Shown here one piece after another: positions 36,506-46,627 of a stretch of DNA of 64,000 nt. Origin of the DNA: Bacteroidales bacterium UBA1680 (lineage in GTDB: Bacteria > Bacteroidota > Bacteroidia > Bacteroidales > UBA932); the NCBI GenBank assembly GCA_002320605.1, contig DCKG01000007.1, positions 1 to 64,000 on the forward strand, written 5' to 3'. The first letter of the stretch is position 1. Each line of letters begins with the position of its first letter. The translations under genes and the position numbers were made by a program. The notes beneath the pieces were generated by a model. That model did not search any database and was not told the origin of the DNA. It saw nothing but the letters and a program-made list of their open reading frames with translations.

Positions 36506-37960
36506 ATGAAATTGAATAGAATAATCTGTATATTAATGCTGGGTTCGATTCTGGCGAGCTGTCACGATGATCTGGACATCACTCAAAAGACAGCCATATC
36601 ATCTCAATCTATGTGGCAGGATGAAGACGATGCCGTCGCTGCTGTTAATGGGATGTTCAATAGGTTCCGTTCAGCCTTCAGCTACGGTTATATGTTCTGG
36701 GGAGAATACAGGACCGGCTTATGGGAAGATGGCCTTGCTGGACAGACATCGCGAGCCCAAGTCTACGAGAACACTATCCCGATTGACCATAGCTATGCGA
36801 ACTGGGAAGAAATATATACAACAATCAATGAAGCGAACCTCATACTGAAATATGCACCGGACATTAGTTTTTCAAGTTTGGACGACAAGAAATATGTCCT
36901 TGCAAACGCTTATTTTGTAAGAGCTTTCTGTTATTACTGGATAGGCAGGATATGGGGAGATGCTCCATTACTGCTGAATGGTTTCGAGTCTCCCAATCAA
37001 GAAGATCTGTATCCTAAGAGATCTCCTGCCAATGACATTTTCGCTCAGGTCGGTAATGACATCGGCCAAGCAGTCTCTTTGATTCCGGCATCTTCGGCTA
37101 ACAGGCATCTGACTACAAAATCAGCTGCTAATATGCTTAAGGCTGACTACTGCCTTTGGATGTATAAAGTCAGGAACGGAGGAAATTCTTACCTCGACGA
37201 GGCTGCATCTGCGATTCAAGCAGAGATGAATGATTCATCTCATGGTCTGGAAGAAAATTTCGCAGATGTTTTCAGCAAGGAGGAAAGTAAGGAAATCATT
37301 CTCTCTTGGAAGTATACTCAAGATGAGTATACTGGAGGGTATCCTTCAGATTACCTGGTCCCTGTACAATATGTTTCCGAAGGTGCCATAGAGAATCCGA
37401 TAAAAGTCGGTAGCCATCAGCAGTGGTGTTTCTACACGGAAGCTTACAAGTATTTCCTCTCTGAATATGATTTCGACAAAAGGACTACAGTGAGCTTTGA
37501 GACTTACTTTGACGAACCAAAAAATTCGACATTCCAGTGGATTAATAAATTCAGTGGCACCTGGCTTAATAAATCCAGGATTTTTGATTCCGATATAATC
37601 ATTTACCGTTATGCTGATGCCGTATTGTTTGATGCTGAGATAAAACTAGCTGAGAACGATGTTGCCGGTGCTGTATCTGATTTGAATATTATCGCCGACA
37701 GAGCATATGGAAAAGATGACTTTTATTCAAGTGATGCATCAATTGCTGAGATTAAGAATAGCATTGTCAATGAGCGTATGAAAGAATTTGCTGCTGAAGG
37801 GAAGCTGTGGTGGGATTTCATACGTTTTGGTGTCGCCTTTCAAAAAGTGCCATCTCTCATAGGTCGCGAGAACGAACAGAATATTTTGTTGTGGCCTGTA
37901 GCCCAGACTTCAATTAACAAGAATCCTAACTTGACGCAGACTCCGGGGTACGACAAATAA
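36506..37960 (+). CDS. SusD/RagB-family nutrient-binding lipoprotein
   Basis: 484-residue partner of the preceding SusC, 33 bases downstream. Lipobox ILASC, Cys19. Clear SusD features: N-terminal helices with ANAYFVRAFCYYWIGRIWGD, a late ADAVLFDAEIKLAENDV helix, the ERMKEFAAEGKLWWDFIRFG signature, and a LLWPVAQTSINKNPNLTQ end. The length is usual for the family. Confidence 0.94.
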   Translation: MKLNRIICILMLGSILASCHDDLDITQKTAISSQSMWQDEDDAVAAVNGMFNRFRSAFSYGYMFWGEYRTGLWEDGLAGQTSRAQVYENTIPIDHSYANWEEIYTTINEANLILKYAPDISFSSLDDKKYVLANAYFVRAFCYYWIGRIWGDAPLLLNGFESPNQEDLYPKRSPANDIFAQVGNDIGQAVSLIPASSANRHLTTKSAANMLKADYCLWMYKVRNGGNSYLDEAASAIQAEMNDSSHGLEENFADVFSKEESKEIILSWKYTQDEYTGGYPSDYLVPVQYVSEGAIENPIKVGSHQQWCFYTEAYKYFLSEYDFDKRTTVSFETYFDEPKNSTFQWINKFSGTWLNKSRIFDSDIIIYRYADAVLFDAEIKLAENDVAGAVSDLNIIADRAYGKDDFYSSDASIAEIKNSIVNERMKEFAAEGKLWWDFIRFGVAFQKVPSLIGRENEQNILLWPVAQTSINKNPNLTQTPGYDK

Positions 37961-38295
37961 TAGTAAACAACACTCCGAAAAAATGATGACGAATCATCCG
38001 TAAAACCCTGTGGGAAGATAGTTATGGAATAGATGAGTCTGTTGCTAAATTATGTTCCTGAAGCCCGAAGCGGAAGCATTTAATGTATGATGTTTTTGGG
38101 GGCTCTGAAGGCTTTGCTTTTGCAGTTGAAGGGCTTGCAAATCACTTGGGAGGCTAAGTGTCTCTGAGTTGTCACCCTCATTGCCAGCAAACATAAATAG
38201 ATAGCTGTACTTTATCGAAAGCATACACTAATAAAAAAAAATTTGTTATATTTATTGGCAATGAACTACAAACCTGTAATTAATCCACATTATTT
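37961..38295. other. Intergenic stretch without a recognisable gene
   Basis: 335 bases between SusD and the large hydrolase gene. I see no supported reading frame, no strong terminator and no TAnnTTTG promoter. The last 80 bases are AT-rich and probably carry the hydrolase leader. Confidence 0.5.
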
Positions 38296-41200
38296 ATGAA
38301 AGGTCGCAAAGTAACCCCATTCAAGGCCGTCATTTGTTTTTTTCTGATATGTTCCTCTTCCAGCTGTTCCGATAACCACAACTATCCAGATGGTGGGAGC
38401 AGGTATGTTTCTTTTGCGCCTGATGGCATTCCTTTCAGTGTGGCAGATTCGATTTGGAACGTAGACATGCGGGGCAACCATCGTGCAGTTGTCACTGTAA
38501 ATCGGGGCGAAGAAAAAGGCGTTGTAGTTGAGCTTCCTTGGAGAAGGCCAGATCTTCGTGTTGACACGAAAAAGGTTGTGGTCACAGATGAAAGCGGGAC
38601 AGAGATAGATGATGTCGCAGTCACGAAGCTTTCAGCCGAAGAGGGAGAAGTCATATTCAGACCAACCAATGGCGAAGGACGCTACTTCATCTATTATCTC
38701 CCATTCAAGTGGAGAAACGGCTCTGGCGACGCCAGGTATGGAAACCCTTGGAATGACTATCTTGCGCCTGAATATAATGCTGATGAGGCTTGGGCGAACG
38801 AAGTCAAGGCCAAAGTCTCAGAACTGCCAAGAGCCACAGTTGACTGCTTTGAGAGTGTGTCAAAATTCGATTTCTGGAGTCCGATGGGACTGATTGCAAC
38901 TGAGAAGGAAATGGAAGCGATCAAGACTGCCGCCGGAAAGGATATGATTGTCTTCCCCGAAGACAGAGCCTATCCGATCCAACTCACTTATCTGATTCCT
39001 GCCAAATGGAACAAGAGTCCGGAAAGCAAGTTCGAGGGCATGGCTTTGCGTAATGAATATTACACATGGCAGTTCGGAATATGGGCAGCGAACAAGGATG
39101 CAAAGAATGTCAAGGTTGAGTTCTCAGACCTTAAGAGTGGTGGCTCAACCATTCCGGCAGACTCAATCACATGCTTCAACCTTGAAGGAACGAACTGGGA
39201 CGGATCTCATCTAGTCTTCAATGTCGACGTTCCAGAGGGTCGTGTGCAGGCTCTTTGGTGTGGAGTCCAGATTCCTGAGGGTCTCAAGCCGGGTTCTTAT
39301 AAAGGTACAGCGACCATCTCCGCAGATGGAATCGATCCACAGGTAATCGACCTTGTGATCAAGGTGTCATCGAAGGTGCTTGCCGACAAAGGCGACTCTG
39401 AAGTCTGGAGGCATGCCCGACTCCGTTGGCTGAATTCAACGATTGCTCTGGACAACGATCCGGTCGTTCCTTACGGGGAGATGAACGTCAAAGGAAATAT
39501 CGTTGAAGCGACAGGCCGTCTTGCGACGGTCGGAGACAACGGAATGCTCCAAGGAATATCAATCAACGACAAGGAGATCTTCGACAAGCCTCAGCAGCTC
39601 ATCGTATCCACGAATGGCGGTGACGTTGTCTTCGCAGCTGACAAAGTCCAGATCCAGAAAGAAGCGGCCGGTCTTGTGACATGGTCTGCATCTTCCGAAC
39701 AAGAAGGAATCAAGTTTGACCTGAGGGCCAATATGGAATTCGATGGCCACATGCATTTCGACATCAACCTGTCCGCTGATAATGACATCGAGGTCAAGGA
39801 CGTAAGGCTCGTGACGACATATTCACAGTATTCATCTGAATACATGATGGGCATCGGCTATGGCGGCGGCTATCGCCCGGCAGTGGTAGACTGGCATTGG
39901 GATGGCCCATACGACAGCTATTGGATCGGAGGAGTCAGTGCTGGCCTGCATACTGAGTTCTGCGGCGGAACATATCATGGCCCGCTCATCAATGACTACA
40001 AGCCTGCGCCGACACCTGTCTGGAGCAACAAAGGGAAGGGTAGCGTGAAGGTCACAGGTGCAAAGGGACAGTCAGCGACGGCTGTCGCGTCAACCGGCAG
40101 CACGACAATCACTAGCGTCCCGAAGAATTATGAATATAACCTATTGATAACACCTCTCAAGGAGCTTGACACCAAGCAGCATTTCTCAACCAGGTTCTAC
40201 CATTCGGAGCCGACCGATTTTGACAAGGCCGCTGAGGATGAAGCGAATGTCATGAATATTCATCATGCCCAGAATATGAATCCGTACATCAACTATCCAT
40301 ACATCGTCCGTGACTCGCTCATCGATTTCATAAATCATGAGCACGACAACGGAAGAAAGGTCAAGCTGTATTACACGATTCGTGAGCTGACGACCCACTG
40401 CGAGGAAGTCTATGCTTTCCACAGTCTCAACCACGAGATATTCCTAGAAGGTGTTGGCTATGGCCTTCCATGGCAGTGCGAGCATCTTATTGATGACTAC
40501 AAGCCGGCATGGTACACGTCGCTGACCTCACTTAAGCCGAATGATTCGGATGCAGCCTTGGTCGTAACGCCTAATTCTCGCTATATCAATTATTTCTTAG
40601 AAGGCCTGCGCTGGATGGAAGAGAATTATGGACTTGATGGTATATATATGGATGATGTGTCTTTCGATCGGACGACCGTCAAGAGAATAAGGAAGATTCT
40701 GAATCGCTACCATGATGGTGCGTTGATTGACCTGCACTCGAACACTTGGTATTCCGTCGGCCCTGCCAACCAATACACGGAGTTTTTCCCTTATGTGGAC
40801 AGGCTTTGGTTCGGTGAGAGTTTCCGTTACAATGAGATGACTCCTGACCAGTGGCTTGTGACCTTCTCCGGAATTCCATTCGGTGTCGGTTCTGAGATGC
40901 TTCAGGATGGTGGGAACAGATTCCTTGGAATGGTGTATGGTACTACGGCTCGTCATTCTTGGACTGACACCGAGGACGCGAAGTCTCCAGTCCCGATGTG
41001 GAAGTTCTGGAAGCAGTTCGGAATCGAAGACGCCAAGATGGTCGGATATTGGGATCCAGAGTGTGCTGTGACAACCGGCGATCCTGAGGTGAAGGCAACG
41101 ACCTACATCAAGGGTGATTCAATCCTTGTCGCTGTCGGCAACTTCAGCGACAAAGACAAGTCAGTAAGACTGAACATTGATTTCGAAAGACTCGGATTCA

Positions 41201-41325
41201 ATCCTGCAGGTGTGAAAATCACTGCTCCTGCCATAACGAACTTCCAAGAGGAGGGCAGCATCAAGATCGGTGAAGCCATTCCGGTAAAGAGCAAAGAAGG
41301 ATTCATGATTCTTATCTCACAATAA
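38296..41325 (+). CDS. Large secreted glycoside hydrolase, GH123/DUF6067-like
   Basis: 1009-residue lipoprotein (SSSSC, Cys24). The N-terminal 370 residues form beta-sandwich modules. The C-terminal half looks like a TIM barrel of the DUF6067 (GH123-related) proteins, with NHEIFLEGVGYG, LRWMEENYGLDGIYMDDVSF (an acidic pair likely in the active site), ALIDLHSNTW, YVDRLWFGESF and SGIPFGVGSEML. GH123 enzymes known so far are beta-N-acetylgalactosaminidases, which would suit sialylated O-glycans and the sialic acid genes upstream; this substrate is inference. A small beta domain closes the protein. It is followed 28 bases later by a broken SusC gene. Confidence 0.7.
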   Translation: MKGRKVTPFKAVICFFLICSSSSCSDNHNYPDGGSRYVSFAPDGIPFSVADSIWNVDMRGNHRAVVTVNRGEEKGVVVELPWRRPDLRVDTKKVVVTDESGTEIDDVAVTKLSAEEGEVIFRPTNGEGRYFIYYLPFKWRNGSGDARYGNPWNDYLAPEYNADEAWANEVKAKVSELPRATVDCFESVSKFDFWSPMGLIATEKEMEAIKTAAGKDMIVFPEDRAYPIQLTYLIPAKWNKSPESKFEGMALRNEYYTWQFGIWAANKDAKNVKVEFSDLKSGGSTIPADSITCFNLEGTNWDGSHLVFNVDVPEGRVQALWCGVQIPEGLKPGSYKGTATISADGIDPQVIDLVIKVSSKVLADKGDSEVWRHARLRWLNSTIALDNDPVVPYGEMNVKGNIVEATGRLATVGDNGMLQGISINDKEIFDKPQQLIVSTNGGDVVFAADKVQIQKEAAGLVTWSASSEQEGIKFDLRANMEFDGHMHFDINLSADNDIEVKDVRLVTTYSQYSSEYMMGIGYGGGYRPAVVDWHWDGPYDSYWIGGVSAGLHTEFCGGTYHGPLINDYKPAPTPVWSNKGKGSVKVTGAKGQSATAVASTGSTTITSVPKNYEYNLLITPLKELDTKQHFSTRFYHSEPTDFDKAAEDEANVMNIHHAQNMNPYINYPYIVRDSLIDFINHEHDNGRKVKLYYTIRELTTHCEEVYAFHSLNHEIFLEGVGYGLPWQCEHLIDDYKPAWYTSLTSLKPNDSDAALVVTPNSRYINYFLEGLRWMEENYGLDGIYMDDVSFDRTTVKRIRKILNRYHDGALIDLHSNTWYSVGPANQYTEFFPYVDRLWFGESFRYNEMTPDQWLVTFSGIPFGVGSEMLQDGGNRFLGMVYGTTARHSWTDTEDAKSPVPMWKFWKQFGIEDAKMVGYWDPECAVTTGDPEVKATTYIKGDSILVAVGNFSDKDKSVRLNIDFERLGFNPAGVKITAPAITNFQEEGSIKIGEAIPVKSKEGFMILISQ

Positions 41326-41353
41326 TATACACCAATCATCAAACAATTTAATT

Positions 41354-43264
41354 ATGTTAAAAGCGCCTGATTGCAGAGGATTAGCTATTGCTGTTTTCTT
41401 TTGCTTTGTGCAGATGGCTTTTGCGCAAATTGAGGTGACAGTTGACGGAACTGTAAAAGATGCCAAAGGGCAGCCAGTGACTGGCGCATATGTCCTTGAG
41501 AAAGGCACTTTGAACGGAGTTTTGACGGATCTGGATGGTAATTACAAGTTGACAGTTCCTGCCAACGCGATCATTACTGTCGAGAACCTAGGTTTTACAA
41601 CCATTGAATTCAAGGCAGATGAATCAGGTACTCACAATGTGGTGTTGGAATAGGATGTCCTGTATCTCGATGACGTAGTGATCGTCGGTTACGCAACAAC
41701 AAAGAGGGACTTGATTTCCTCTGTCGCTTCTGTAGAGACATCGCAGATATCAAACCTGCCTGTAGTCAACATCTCACAGGGTCTTGTCGGCCGTTCTCCT
41801 AGTCTTATAGTGCAGCAGAGCGGTGGTGGCATCAATGTCAATCCAACAATCAGTATTCGAGGCGGTGGGGAGCCTCTTTACGTGATTAATGGAGCAATCA
41901 GGACCAAATCGGATCTCGTATCCCTTTCACCAGAAGACATCGAACAGATGAACATCCTGAAGAATGCTGACCATCGCTTCAAGCGCTCGACATTCCGTGT
42001 TGCCGAGACATGCAATCTCAAAAAGTTCGGCATCCAGATCAATGCGACTGTCGATGGCTACACTCAGTCCATGCATGAGCCTAGAGGAACCCTGTTCAGT
42101 GGAGTAGGTTCAGTGTTCTCTGAGCTTGCAAGGTCCAACGAAGCAGTCGTATTCAACAAATATGGCCTTCCTCTCTGGAACGGTAATTACAACCTTTACG
42201 CTCAGACGACAAAAGAGGCCAGATATATTCATGCCAATACTAGTGTCGTAAATGCGAAGGGTGAGATAATCTGGAATATTCCTTGGGTCATGGGACTCAA
42301 GGCAAAAGCCTCTTCAAACTATCGCTATTATTACTACGACAACAAGACCTGGGCGAAGAATGCTGTTGAATATGAGTGGGATTCAACGACCCCAATCTAT
42401 GTCGGCTCACCTTCTCTCACTATGACGAATGACAAGAATGTTGGATACGCCAATCAGGTTTTCTTGGAATATGCCAACCAATTCGGCAAGCATTCAGTCT
42501 CAGCCGTCGGTGGTTTCGAACAGTATTATGAAAAATCATCTGACTACTATCTGCAAAGAACCAACTACGAATTTCAGGTTGACCAAATCAGTGTCGGTTC
42601 GGCGGACTCCCAGACAAACGGCGGAAGCGAGGCAGAACTCGGCCGGGCTACGTGGATCGGACAGGCTAGGTACAACTATGCGAACAAGTACTATCTTGAA
42701 GGAGCTATCCGCTATGATGGATCAGACTACTTTGCCCCAAGAAAGAGATGGGGTGCATTCGTCGGTGGATCCCTAGGCTGGGTAGTGACAACCGAACCAT
42801 TTATGAAGAGACTTATTGACAAGAACATACTCAATATATTGAAACTGAGGGCACCTTATGGTGAAACTGGTCTTGACTCAAGTGCTGGCCGTTTCGCTTA
42901 CATGCAGGCCTATACATTGAATGCGACATCTTATGTCGTTGATGGCAGCTTTGCGTCAGGCTTCACTGAGGGAGCTCTTCCTCCAAAAGATCTGACTTGG
43001 TACACTACTGACCAGACCGACATTGGCTTCGATTTCTCATCCATGGCAAACAGACTTTATGGTTCGTTCGACTATTTCTTCTACAAGACTTATGGCTATC
43101 TCGTTGCGCCGACAGGACAAAGCTATCTGAATTCAATAATCGGTATCAGCATGCCGAAGGTCAAGTCTGAGTCGGAGTACCGTCGTGAAGGTATTGAAAT
43201 CCAGCTTGGCTGGAGGGATGCAATTGGTGATTTCTCTTACGATGTTTCCGTAAATGTTACTTAT
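41354..43264 (+). pseudogene. Decayed SusC-family transporter gene
   Basis: The signal peptide (AFAQ) and the carboxypeptidase-like domain (GVLTDLDGNYKLT) are followed by an in-frame amber codon at 41651-41653, directly before the TonB-box segment (LDDVVIVGYATTKR). The same frame then continues. Near 41970 the plug breaks off after MNILKNA and jumps to a mid-barrel sequence (DHRFKRSTFRV), so roughly 200 residues are missing. Near 43264 the barrel ends abruptly after VSVNVTYF, with no aromatic SusC C-terminus. Total about 640 residues against a usual 1000. No SusD gene follows. At least three independent lesions make a functional product very unlikely. Confidence 0.92.
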
Positions 43265-43811
43265 TTCCTGTTTCCCGCAATGGGACACCCATTTGAGCAG
43301 TTTGCTGAGATGATATTGAGGGGCTCGGTCACTTCTGGCTCCTCTTTCGCATGAAGAATGACCGATTGAGTCTTTTTGTCGTAGGGTTCACGCAATCGAT
43401 TCGGCATATCTTCTCCGCAAGGAAGCGCGCCTTTTCCAGCGTGCTGTGGAGCTGGCCGATGCCGGTGCCTGTGCGCATATCGCGATGAAGATTCTGTAGA
43501 AGATAATCTACCCTCCTTGTCTCTTTGCAGCTCATTCGGGAGTGGATATGGCGTGCATGGCGACGTAGTGGTGGATGACCGATTTTTGCCTGCTTCAACT
43601 GGCAGCCTAAAGCCAGAGTAACCATAGCGCAGACCACTCAGAGGCATTTCTCCTCCCGAGTGATTTGCAAGAGGGGCTTTGCGACTGGGCAGTCTTCGGC
43701 TCCACTGATTGTCTCAAGCGAGATTGCGACAGCAATCGTGAAATCTGTAGATGGCATGAGCGTAGCGGAGATAGCTGAGCAAGGCTTCCACTCGGCCATG
43801 TAAACGAAACC
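43265..43811. other. Debris of unrecognised genes downstream of the broken SusC
   Basis: About 550 bases with abrupt edges. On the minus strand a frame of 102 codons (43329-43637) reads like protein in part (YLLQNLHRDMRTGTGIG, TLEKARFLAEKICRI) but has no recognised family. On the plus strand an open frame from about 43640 ends at 43799-43801 with APLIVSSEIATAIVKSVDG and MSVAEIAEQGFHSAM. I cannot assign either to a family and treat them as possible gene fragments. Confidence 0.35.
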
Positions 43812-44681
43812 CTACAGCTGGCTTTCGGGGATGCCGAAGGTGGTGCGTGTCATGTCGCCGCTCTGCAGGCCAAGTTTCAGCCATTTCATGCGCTGGGCGC
43901 TGGTCCCGTGAGTGAAGGAGTCCGGCTGGACGTAGCCTTGAGCCTTTTTCTGAAGGTAATTGTCGCCTATGACATTGGCACAGTTGATGGCTTCTTCTAT
44001 GTCGCCATCTTCCAGCGACTGGTATTCCTCGTTGTCGTAGTGCGCCCAAACGCCGGCGTAATAATCGGCCAGGAGCTCTAGCCGGACGCTTATTTTGTTG
44101 GCTTCCGTTTTGCTAGCTTGAGACATCTTCTTGTGCGCCTCCCCTAATATTCCCAGCAGATTCTCCACGTGATGTCCAACCTCGTGAGCAATTACGTAGG
44201 CGTAGGCAAAATCGCCGTCAGCGCCTAATTGCTGCTTCATCGTCGAGAAGAAAGAGAGATCGATGTAGAGTTTCTGGTCTCCGGAGCAATAGAACGGACC
44301 AACAGCCGAAGATGCCGATCCACAAGCGCTCTGCACTGAATTGGTGAACAGAACCAGCGTCGGCGGAGTGTATGTGTAGCCCATCTCTTGGAATTTCTCG
44401 GTCCATATATCCTCGGTCGCGGCCAGAATCTGACGAGAGAATTTAGCCAGCTGTTGCTCCTCTTCCGAGAAAGATTGTTCTGTCTGAGGGTCGGTCTGCT
44501 CAAGGACGCCTGAAGATGCTACGTTCTGGACGACATCCCCCAAGTCTCCACCACCAAGGAAAGTGATAAGAGCGATTAGTAATATTCCGCCGATGCCACC
44601 GCCTATGCCGGCTTTGGCGCCGCGGCTCATGCCTCTGCGGTCTTCTACGTTCGTGCTTTCTCTGCGTCCGTCAAGTTTCAT
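43812..44681 (-). CDS. YpfJ-type neutral zinc metallopeptidase
   Basis: 289-residue membrane-anchored protein. A cytoplasmic N-terminal tail is followed by one membrane helix (about 27-44, glycine-rich then ILLIALITFLGGG). The catalytic HEVGH motif is at 166-170, with a further family segment LELLADYYAGVWAH and the late SFTHGTSAQR. The whole length matches the COG2321/YpfJ family. Physiological substrate unknown. It lies 22 bases downstream of aspS on the same strand and is probably co-transcribed. Confidence 0.9.
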   Translation of the reverse strand: MKLDGRRESTNVEDRRGMSRGAKAGIGGGIGGILLIALITFLGGGDLGDVVQNVASSGVLEQTDPQTEQSFSEEEQQLAKFSRQILAATEDIWTEKFQEMGYTYTPPTLVLFTNSVQSACGSASSAVGPFYCSGDQKLYIDLSFFSTMKQQLGADGDFAYAYVIAHEVGHHVENLLGILGEAHKKMSQASKTEANKISVRLELLADYYAGVWAHYDNEEYQSLEDGDIEEAINCANVIGDNYLQKKAQGYVQPDSFTHGTSAQRMKWLKLGLQSGDMTRTTFGIPESQL

Positions 44682-44703
44682 AGGTATATTGGTTGCACTC
44701 CTT

Positions 44704-46473
44704 TCATTGTTCTTTTCGAATGTCGATGTGAAGTTCGTCTAGCTGCACCTGATCGATGCGGGAAGGAGAATCAATCATCACGTCGCGTCCCATGTTATTC
44801 TTAGGGAAAGCGATGAAATCGCGGATAGTGTCTTTGCCGGCGAATAAGGCACAGACGCGGTCGAACCCGAAAGCGAGTCCTCCGTGAGGCGGAGCTCCGT
44901 ACTGGAAGGCATGGATGATGAAGCCGAATTTGTACTCGGCCTCCTCTGGGCCAATGCCCAGAACCTCAAACATTCTCTTCTGCACCTCGGAATCATGAAT
45001 CCTGATTGAACCTCCTCCCAGCTCAGTGCCGTTCAGCACGAAATCGTATGCGTTGGCGCAAACCCTCTCGAGGTCTTCTTTCTTATTGCTGTAGAAGAGA
45101 TCCATTTGCTCTGGCTTCGGAGCTGTGAACGGATGATGCATGGCGTAGAAGCGATTATCCTCGTCGCTCCATTCAAGAAGAGGAAAATCTACAATCCAGA
45201 GCGGAGCAAACACCTTAGGATCCCTCAGCCCAAGCCTGTTGCCCATTTCAATTCGGAGGACGCCCAGCATGGTCTGAGCCCTACGTTTTTCGTTGCCAGA
45301 CATTATGAATATAATGTCTCCGGTCTCGGCTTCCACGGCTTCGCCGATGGCTTTGAGGTCTTCCGGCGCATAGAATTTGTCAATGGAAGACTTAACCGAG
45401 CCGTCTGCATTCAACTTTATGTATATCAGACCCTTTGCGCCGACCTGAGGGCGTTTCGCCCACTCAGTCAGCTCGTCAATCTGCTTGCGAGTGTATTCGG
45501 CTCCTCCAGGGACGGCAATGGCTCCGACATACTTGGCTTCATCGAGAATAGAGAATCCCTTGCCTTTCACTTTGTCGGTTATCTCGTGAATCGTCATTCC
45601 GAAGCGCACGTCTGGCTTGTCCGATCCGTAGTTGTCCATGGCATCGAACCAGCTCATCCTAGGAAGCGGATTCGGGACATCCACCCCGATGACATTCTTG
45701 AAGAGCGTCCTCATCATGCCTTCGAACATATTCAGAACGTCATCCTGCTCTACGAAACTCATCTCGCAGTCAATCTGGGTGAATTCCGGCTGGCGGTCTG
45801 CCCTCAAGTCTTCGTCGCGGAAACATCTTACGATCTGGAAATAACGGTCATATCCTGCCACCATCAGCAGTTGCTTGAATGTTTGCGGAGACTGCGGCAA
45901 CGCATAGAACTCGCCAGGATTCATCCTGGAAGGCACCACGAAGTCGCGAGCACCTTCTGGTGTGGACTTGATGAGGTATGGGGTTTCGATTTCCATGAAG
46001 TCATGTGCATCCAGATAGTTGCGAACCTCGTGGGCAAGCCTGTGCCTGAGGGCAAGAGCCTTCTGGAGCGGATTCCTGCGCAGGTCCAGATAACGGTATT
46101 TTGCGCGGATATCCTCGCCGCCATCGCTTTCGTCCTCTATGGTGAACGGAGGAGTCATGGATTTGTTCAGAATGTTGATTTTGTCCAGCTTGATCTCTAT
46201 GTCGCCTGTCGGCATCTTGGAGTTCTTGCTCTGTCGTTCGACCACCGTTCCTATGGCTTGGATGACATATTCCCTGCCAAGTGATGTAGCCGTGCCAAGG
46301 AGAGATGCCTCTGCGTCAGCTTCAACTACGAGCTGGGTTATGCCATAACGGTCTCGTAGGTCGATGAATGTCATGCCTCCGAGTTTTCTCGTTCTTTGCA
46401 CCCAGCCGGCGAGGGTGACTTTCTGTCCCGCATTCCCAATGCGGAGTTCGCCGCAAGTGTGTGTTCTGTACAT
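44704..46473 (-). CDS. aspS: Aspartyl-tRNA synthetase
   Basis: 589 residues, bacterial-type class II synthetase charging tRNA-Asp. The N-terminal OB anticodon-binding domain spans about 1-105 (AGWVQRTRKLGGMTFIDLRD). Class II motifs follow: motif 2 around FRDEDLRADRQPEFTQID and motif 3 around GLAFGFDRVCALFAG. The bacterial GAD insertion domain lies between (about 285-420). The C-terminal IRDFIAFPKN signature is present. It is divergent from rsmA with a 154-base gap. Confidence 0.97.
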   Translation of the reverse strand: MYRTHTCGELRIGNAGQKVTLAGWVQRTRKLGGMTFIDLRDRYGITQLVVEADAEASLLGTATSLGREYVIQAIGTVVERQSKNSKMPTGDIEIKLDKINILNKSMTPPFTIEDESDGGEDIRAKYRYLDLRRNPLQKALALRHRLAHEVRNYLDAHDFMEIETPYLIKSTPEGARDFVVPSRMNPGEFYALPQSPQTFKQLLMVAGYDRYFQIVRCFRDEDLRADRQPEFTQIDCEMSFVEQDDVLNMFEGMMRTLFKNVIGVDVPNPLPRMSWFDAMDNYGSDKPDVRFGMTIHEITDKVKGKGFSILDEAKYVGAIAVPGGAEYTRKQIDELTEWAKRPQVGAKGLIYIKLNADGSVKSSIDKFYAPEDLKAIGEAVEAETGDIIFIMSGNEKRRAQTMLGVLRIEMGNRLGLRDPKVFAPLWIVDFPLLEWSDEDNRFYAMHHPFTAPKPEQMDLFYSNKKEDLERVCANAYDFVLNGTELGGGSIRIHDSEVQKRMFEVLGIGPEEAEYKFGFIIHAFQYGAPPHGGLAFGFDRVCALFAGKDTIRDFIAFPKNNMGRDVMIDSPSRIDQVQLDELHIDIRKEQ

Positions 46474-46611
46474 ATTGTTAATGAATATTTTGGCAGCCTA
46501 TATTTCCTTCCGCTCAGATCCTGGCTTTCGTCAGGATGACAGGCGGAGCTGTTCATAATCCCGAAGTGCAAATTTAGCAAATTATCCATAACCGTGGTCG
46601 AAGAAATAACT

Positions 46612-46619
46612 TATCTTTG
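46612..46619 (+). promoter_or_regulatory. -7 promoter element upstream of rsmA
   Basis: TATCTTTG fits TAnnTTTG and lies eight bases before the rsmA start codon, so the leader would be almost absent. No clear -33 TTTG at the expected distance. On the minus strand TAAATTTG at 46569-46576 may serve aspS. Confidence 0.35.
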
Positions 46620-46627
46620 TAATTGTT

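Noticed and set aside
26918..38077. Similar 21-base words at 26918-26938 and 38057-38077 (TCCTGAAGCC...) that could mark ends of an 11 kb element
   Set aside because: Only 18 of 21 bases match, flanks show no similarity, and no integrase or terminal inverted repeat is present.
45106..46284. A 392-codon plus-strand frame opposite aspS
   Set aside because: It is His/Arg/Val-rich in the way antisense shadows are; aspS is complete on the minus strand.
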